A DNA stretch of 64,000 nt from Pseudomonadota bacterium. GTDB lineage: Bacteria > Pseudomonadota > Gammaproteobacteria > Burkholderiales > Burkholderiaceae_B. This document shows, in pieces, positions 59,979 through 64,000 of the stretch. Both the position numbers and the translations under genes were made by a program. Position 1 is the stretch's first letter. Every line of letters begins with the position of its first letter. The stretch is from assembly GCA_023389155.1 (NCBI GenBank), contig JAEWEV010000033.1, positions 62,001 through 126,000 of the forward strand, given 5' to 3'. Under the pieces are notes generated by a model. It was given only the letters and a program-made list of their open reading frames with translations. It was not told the origin of the DNA and searched no databases.

Positions 59979-60985
59979 CGCATATTCCTTTTTACCAGCA
60001 ACCACAAAAAGAACGGGCCACCGATCAGACTGGTGACCAGACCGATGGGCAGTTCGGCAGGAATGACCACGACACGGGCCAGCCAGTCAGCCAGCACCAG
60101 CGCCAGCGCGCCGCCGGCCAGCGATGCAGGCAGCAGATGACGATGGTTGGCTCCCATGATCATGCGCAGGCAATGCGGCACCACCAGCCCCACAAAGCCG
60201 ATCCCCCCGGTGACAGCCACCAGTGGCCCGACGACTAGCGCAATACCGACAATCAGCCGACGGCGCAGGCTTTTCATGGAGAAACCCAGGTGTGTGACCT
60301 CGCGCTCGCCCAGCAACAGGGCATTGAGCGCGCGCCATTCACGACACAGTAGCAGACACACCAGAACGACCCATGGTCCGAGCAGCCCGATCGTATTCCA
60401 GTTTGCCGACGCCAGGCTACCCATGCCCCAGAAGGTCAGGTCTCGCAACTGTGTGTCGGTGGCGATATACGTCAGCAGCCCGATCAGGCTGCCTGAAATG
60501 GCATTGATGGCAATACCGGCCAGAAGAAGGCCCGCGACACCCGCGTAGCGCCTGCCAACGAGATAGGCCAGCCAGGTACTGAGCAGACTGCCGGCGAAAG
60601 CAGAAAATGAAATTATCCAGAAACCTGCGGCGGTCAGGACAATCGCTGAAACAGCGCCAAGCGCCGCCCCCGCAGACACGCCGATAAGGCCGGGTTCAGC
60701 TAGCGGATTGCGAAACAGCGCCTGCATGACAACGCCAGACAGTGCAAGTGCCGCCCCGGTAATAATACCGAATACAACGCGCGGCAGGCGGATATCAAAA
60801 AACACCTGGCGCAGCAGCTGCGTTTCATCCCCTTGCCCGCCCGTAATGACAGGCCACCATTGCTGCACGGGAATAACGACCGCCCCGCTTACACTGCCCA
60901 GAATGACCGCAGCAAGAAGCACCAGCAACAGAATAGCAAAGGATTTTCTGACTCTGCCCTGCCCTGGTGCAGCGTTAATTTGCAT
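59975..60985 (-). CDS. hmuU: Haem ABC transporter permease HmuU
   Basis: 336 residues, about 10 helices, FecCD/BtuC fold: LIGVSAGAALGAVSAIVL, GIAINAISGSLIGLLTYIAT, VGFVGLVVPHCLRMI. Overlaps hmuT upstream by 11 bases and hmuV downstream by four, so all three are translated in one unit. Confidence 0.94.
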   Translation of the reverse strand: MQINAAPGQGRVRKSFAILLLVLLAAVILGSVSGAVVIPVQQWWPVITGGQGDETQLLRQVFFDIRLPRVVFGIITGAALALSGVVMQALFRNPLAEPGLIGVSAGAALGAVSAIVLTAAGFWIISFSAFAGSLLSTWLAYLVGRRYAGVAGLLLAGIAINAISGSLIGLLTYIATDTQLRDLTFWGMGSLASANWNTIGLLGPWVVLVCLLLCREWRALNALLLGEREVTHLGFSMKSLRRRLIVGIALVVGPLVAVTGGIGFVGLVVPHCLRMIMGANHRHLLPASLAGGALALVLADWLARVVVIPAELPIGLVTSLIGGPFFLWLLVKRNMR

Positions 60986-61838
60986 GACCTGCAGCAGCCT
61001 TCAATTGCGAAATCGCGACACTGACACGCGGGCCCATGCCCAATGCCAGCAAGTCGTCCATGACCACGATCCGATTATTTTTGACAGCCGGCGTAAAAGC
61101 GATGGCAGGATCGGCCTTGAATTTATCTATGCCACCTGCAGCTTCCAGTGACCCCTTGGTCACGATAATCATTTCTGGCTTAAGCGCCAGCAGGCTTTCT
61201 GCTGATACCGGTTTGTAACCCCGCTGAGATTTGAGCACATTATCCAGGCCCGCCATTTCCATGATCGCACTGGCAGTGGTATCGCCTCCTGCCATAAGTT
61301 TGGAACCGGTGCGATTCAGGATCAGAACGGTACGAAGGTTCTCGCTGGGTCTGGCCTGCGCTTCCTTCAGTTTTGCCTGGATGTCATCTGTCAGCGCCTG
61401 GCCTTTTTCCGGCACGTTCAGTGCCTTGGCAATTTGCTCAATTCGCTCATACAGCGATTCAATGCTTGGCTTGTCAGACACCGTCACAACGTCAACGCCC
61501 ACAGAGCGTACTTTATCCAACGATGCCGCAGGGCCGGCATTTTCCGATGCGATCACCAGATCAGGCTTGAGTGAAAGCACCCCTTCTGCAGGCACCGCAC
61601 GATAGTATCCGACACGCGGCAGTTTGGTGGCCGCCTCGGGATAGAGGCTGGACTGATCGTCGGCGACGAGCTTGCCCTGCATGCCCAGGTCGTAAATGAT
61701 TTCGGTGACAGTTCCCCCCAGAGACACAATGCGCTGTACCTCTGCGGCCATACTGGATCCGGCGCAGAATATTCCTGCGGCGGCCAGTACGGCCAGGGAA
61801 CGGGTGATGACAGCTTTCTTCATCGATCTGTTCCGCAT
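60975..61838 (-). CDS. hmuT: Haem-binding periplasmic protein HmuT
   Basis: 287 residues from MRNRSMKKAVITRSL; a start five codons later is possible. A signal peptide ends near SSMAAEVQR. BtuF/HmuT fold: RIVSLGGTVTEIIYDLG, VGYYRAVPAEGVLSLKPDLVIAS, VIVMDDLLALGMGPR. Carries haem from the receptor to HmuUV. Nineteen bases follow the hmuS stop. Confidence 0.92.
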   Translation of the reverse strand: MRNRSMKKAVITRSLAVLAAAGIFCAGSSMAAEVQRIVSLGGTVTEIIYDLGMQGKLVADDQSSLYPEAATKLPRVGYYRAVPAEGVLSLKPDLVIASENAGPAASLDKVRSVGVDVVTVSDKPSIESLYERIEQIAKALNVPEKGQALTDDIQAKLKEAQARPSENLRTVLILNRTGSKLMAGGDTTASAIMEMAGLDNVLKSQRGYKPVSAESLLALKPEMIIVTKGSLEAAGGIDKFKADPAIAFTPAVKNNRIVVMDDLLALGMGPRVSVAISQLKAAAGHAN

Positions 61839-61857
61839 GATTGATTCCGTAATGCGA

Positions 61858-62895
61858 TTACGCTGCCAGCGGCTGCTTGCAGAGTGACTCCAGCAACTCA
61901 CGCCATTCCTTGATCTCGGGCACGCCAGGCTTGCGGGCGCCGAAGAACTGTACAATCTGTTCACCATTTTCAGCAAAGCCTTCCAGCGAAGTCACCCATC
62001 CGTCTTCGGTTGGTTTGTTCACGATCCATGTACTATGGATGGCCGTTGTATCCAGGTGCAGATTGAATTTCGGATCCAGAATATTGAACCAGGGGCCGGT
62101 ACGCACCAGCTTCTTCACGGGGCCGGAATGAATCTGGATAATTCCCTTGTTACCCACGAAACACATGATAGCCAGATCGGTTTCTGCAGCTTTCTGCAGC
62201 ATGTTTTCGATAGCCTCATTATCCACGCGCTGGGCCAAATCTTCACCGGCACTTTCCAGCACCTGCAAACGGGGCAGGTTCCATTTCTTCAGCAAGCCCG
62301 CGAAATCGTGCGTATCGGTCATGCCAAGCCAATCTTCACGAAGTGACTCGGGCGCCTCTGTCGCATAGGCTTTAGGTGCGGCCGGTGTGGTATCGACGGC
62401 TTCCGGTTGCTGATTCTGCGCACGGAATTTTTCAACCAGCGCATCATAGGCCGCCATATCTGTCTGTTCGGTACAGTAAACCTTGTGCAATGCCAGGCCA
62501 GCGCGATCAAAGAACTGAATGCTCTTGCGCCCATTCTGTGTGACGGCCCAGGTGAATTTCCAGCTTGAGAAAAATACGCGCAGGTCAAGGTCGGCACCCA
62601 GCACCAGTCCAACGGGGCCGTGTCCCACTTTTACAGACTCGTAGCGGCCATGACGTTCATGAACACACCATTCATTGCGTGTCAGCAGCATCACTTCGCC
62701 CATTGTCTGCAACTCTTTGAAAATCGTCTGCGCCGTACCCTCCAGCAAAACGGCCTGGATATCGCCACACTGGGCAGCCACCAGTTCCATTTCACTGACA
62801 TTGAGTTTTTCCGCCGCGTTGCGGACGCGAATTTTTGGTTCTTCCTGCACCAGCGCATCATAACGGGCTTTCAATTCGCTATTCTTTTCTGTCAT
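61858..62895 (-). CDS. hmuS: Haem-degrading/trafficking protein HmuS
   Basis: 345 residues with two similar halves (HemS/ChuX duplicated fold). Motifs: LNVSEMELVAAQCGD, VHERHGRYESVKVGHGPVGLVLG, IQIHSGPVKKLVRTGPWFNILDPKFNLHLDT. Cytosolic haem handling and iron release. Second gene of the operon after the receptor. Confidence 0.94.
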   Translation of the reverse strand: MTEKNSELKARYDALVQEEPKIRVRNAAEKLNVSEMELVAAQCGDIQAVLLEGTAQTIFKELQTMGEVMLLTRNEWCVHERHGRYESVKVGHGPVGLVLGADLDLRVFFSSWKFTWAVTQNGRKSIQFFDRAGLALHKVYCTEQTDMAAYDALVEKFRAQNQQPEAVDTTPAAPKAYATEAPESLREDWLGMTDTHDFAGLLKKWNLPRLQVLESAGEDLAQRVDNEAIENMLQKAAETDLAIMCFVGNKGIIQIHSGPVKKLVRTGPWFNILDPKFNLHLDTTAIHSTWIVNKPTEDGWVTSLEGFAENGEQIVQFFGARKPGVPEIKEWRELLESLCKQPLAA

Positions 62896-62979
62896 TGGTA
62901 TATCTCTCTTATAAGTAAACTAAATGATTTCAACCGGGCAGTCCTGCGACGGCCCGGTTGCGCTCAACACTACAGACGA

Positions 62980-64000
62980 TCAGTACTGATAGCTGACAGA
63001 TACGCGTACGTAACGCCCCGCTTCGGAGTAATAATCGACAGGCCGCGCAATAGCGCTTGGACCGGCGGTGGGCACGTTCAACGCATTCCAGTATTTTTTG
63101 TCAAACAGGTTCACTACGCTGACCTGGAATTTCACGCCTTTCATTGCAGCAGGCGCCCACCAGCCGTGTACATCGAGCGTGCCGTAGCCTGGCGCCTTGA
63201 AGTCTTCGTGGGTCACATCACCCCCGACTTCCGGATACTGCACTTTATCGCGTTTGTTAGCCAGTGTCCACACCGTTTCTGCTCCCCACTGTGCTGTTTT
63301 ATAGCCCAGTGCCAGGGTGCCCTTCAGAGGTGCCACCGAATTCAGATGCTGGCCGGTTTCCAGATCTTTGCCGACGGTCCATGCTGCCGTGGCGCGGGTA
63401 TATAGATTATCGTTGATATTCCAGTAACCCATGGCTTCAGCACCGTAGATGCGCACCCGGTCGCGGTTGGCATAGGTGGTTACGCCGTTCGGGTACAGAC
63501 CCTGCTGCATCATCGCGTAAAACGGCGAGTCCGGGCCGACAGGAATATCCTCGTCAATAAAGTTTTTGTAGCGGGTTTCAAAGATATTCAGAGAACCGCC
63601 AACCGTTTGCCCTTTCGCCTGAAAGCCCAGTTCCCAGCCACGGCTGCGCTCGGCTTCAAGATCGGGATCGCCCTTGCGCATATAGTTGGCCGGTGATCCG
63701 TATTGCAGGAATAGCTCCGGTGCTGTCGGTGCACGATAGCCATAGCCGTAACGTGCAGTCAGACTGTAAATATCAGACGCATTCCAGACGAATTCCAGCG
63801 ATGGCGAAACCTGGCTTCCACTGCGGTTACGCAGTTCGCTTTCGTATCCATTCTCGTTGGTAGAAAAGCCACCACCCGTTTTGGGCTTGCGCGACCAGCT
63901 GTCATAACGCAGCGCTGGAGTCAGTTCAAACTGATCGTTGTTCCACATGAAGGTGTGGCTGGCCGACAGAGACAGATCGCGACTTTTCACTTTCGGCGTG
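62980..64000 (-). CDS. TonB-dependent haem receptor, C-terminal part (runs off the right edge)
   Basis: At least 340 residues of an outer-membrane beta-barrel. The haem-receptor pattern is clear: SPSLEFVWNASDIYSLTARYGYGYRAPTAPELF (FRAP-like YRAP), NIFETRYKNFIDED (NPNL-like region absent here), and an aromatic end (YVRVSVSYQY). Upstream part, plug and promoter with any Fur box lie outside the window. It heads the hmuSTUV operon and fits HmuR/BhuR. Confidence 0.88.
   Translation of the reverse strand, partial: TPKVKSRDLSLSASHTFMWNNDQFELTPALRYDSWSRKPKTGGGFSTNENGYESELRNRSGSQVSPSLEFVWNASDIYSLTARYGYGYRAPTAPELFLQYGSPANYMRKGDPDLEAERSRGWELGFQAKGQTVGGSLNIFETRYKNFIDEDIPVGPDSPFYAMMQQGLYPNGVTTYANRDRVRIYGAEAMGYWNINDNLYTRATAAWTVGKDLETGQHLNSVAPLKGTLALGYKTAQWGAETVWTLANKRDKVQYPEVGGDVTHEDFKAPGYGTLDVHGWWAPAAMKGVKFQVSVVNLFDKKYWNALNVPTAGPSAIARPVDYYSEAGRYVRVSVSYQY

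Noticed and set aside
1..64000. CRISPR arrays or insertion sequences
   Set aside because: No regularly spaced direct repeats and no transposase gene were seen.

Overview
The window comes from a betaproteobacterial chromosome, most likely Alcaligenaceae (Advenella/Bordetella-like). This is inferred from gene content: phhAB, the aat-bpt pair, a phasin, a caa3-type CtaG, ruvC/ruvA/ruvB with purH and fis, a haem-uptake operon, and moderate GC with many small overlapping operons. No 16S gene or other species marker is present.

About 1-17,258 is the integrase end of a temperate prophage that continues beyond the left edge. It is laid out like phage lambda in mirror image. Leftward from the immunity region run a cro-like gene, a strong tR1-like terminator, a CII-position regulator, DUF1367, a Ref-like nuclease and a Rha/KilA-C antirepressor. 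Rightward lies a LexA-type cI, followed by five cI-co-oriented genes: a lipoprotein, a membrane peptide, a secreted protein, a GHKL-type ATPase and a STAS-like DUF4325 protein. These fill the position that lambda uses for rexAB. Two terminators follow, then a second operator/promoter cluster (PL-like) matching the one beside cI, then a long structured leader with a perfect boxA. The rightward early operon carries many small phage proteins, a PAPS-reductase-like protein, a recombination set (coiled-coil protein, candidate annealing protein, YqaJ-type exonuclease, SSB), an AT-rich inverted membrane-protein cargo gene, a DUF4224 protein and a tyrosine integrase. The integrase abuts a 3'-half copy of tRNA-Cys(GCA), which marks the prophage boundary.

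From 17.3 kb to 38.8 kb are chromosomal genes: a YeeE/YedE sulfur transporter, a very large DUF937-stalk-BON-OmpA envelope protein, phhB-phhA (phenylalanine hydroxylation), a Nudix hydrolase, aat-bpt (N-end-rule tagging) with pyrD, a phasin with palindromic upstream sites, an IclR regulator with its own palindrome, a molybdopterin-binding protein, an EI24 membrane protein, a thioredoxin-like protein, an RhlE helicase, azlCD, a small zinc protein, an NTF2-like protein, a YheT hydrolase, CtaG and a TM2-type membrane protein.

From 38.9 kb to the end come a UbiH-family hydroxylase, dusB-fis-purH, ruvC-ruvA, a complete TRAP transporter (dctPQM) inserted before ruvB, and an iron locus (AraC regulator, Fur box, siderophore receptor, FhuF-like reductase). 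These are followed by recQ, a small periplasmic protein, thiO-thiS-thiG, a second azlCD pair, and the haem-uptake operon hmuS-T-U-V with its TonB receptor cut by the right edge.

The most interesting part is the prophage immunity region: paired CI operators, a nut-like leader, and the uncharacterised GHKL-ATPase/DUF4325 cassette in the rex position. That cassette is a candidate superinfection-exclusion or signalling module.
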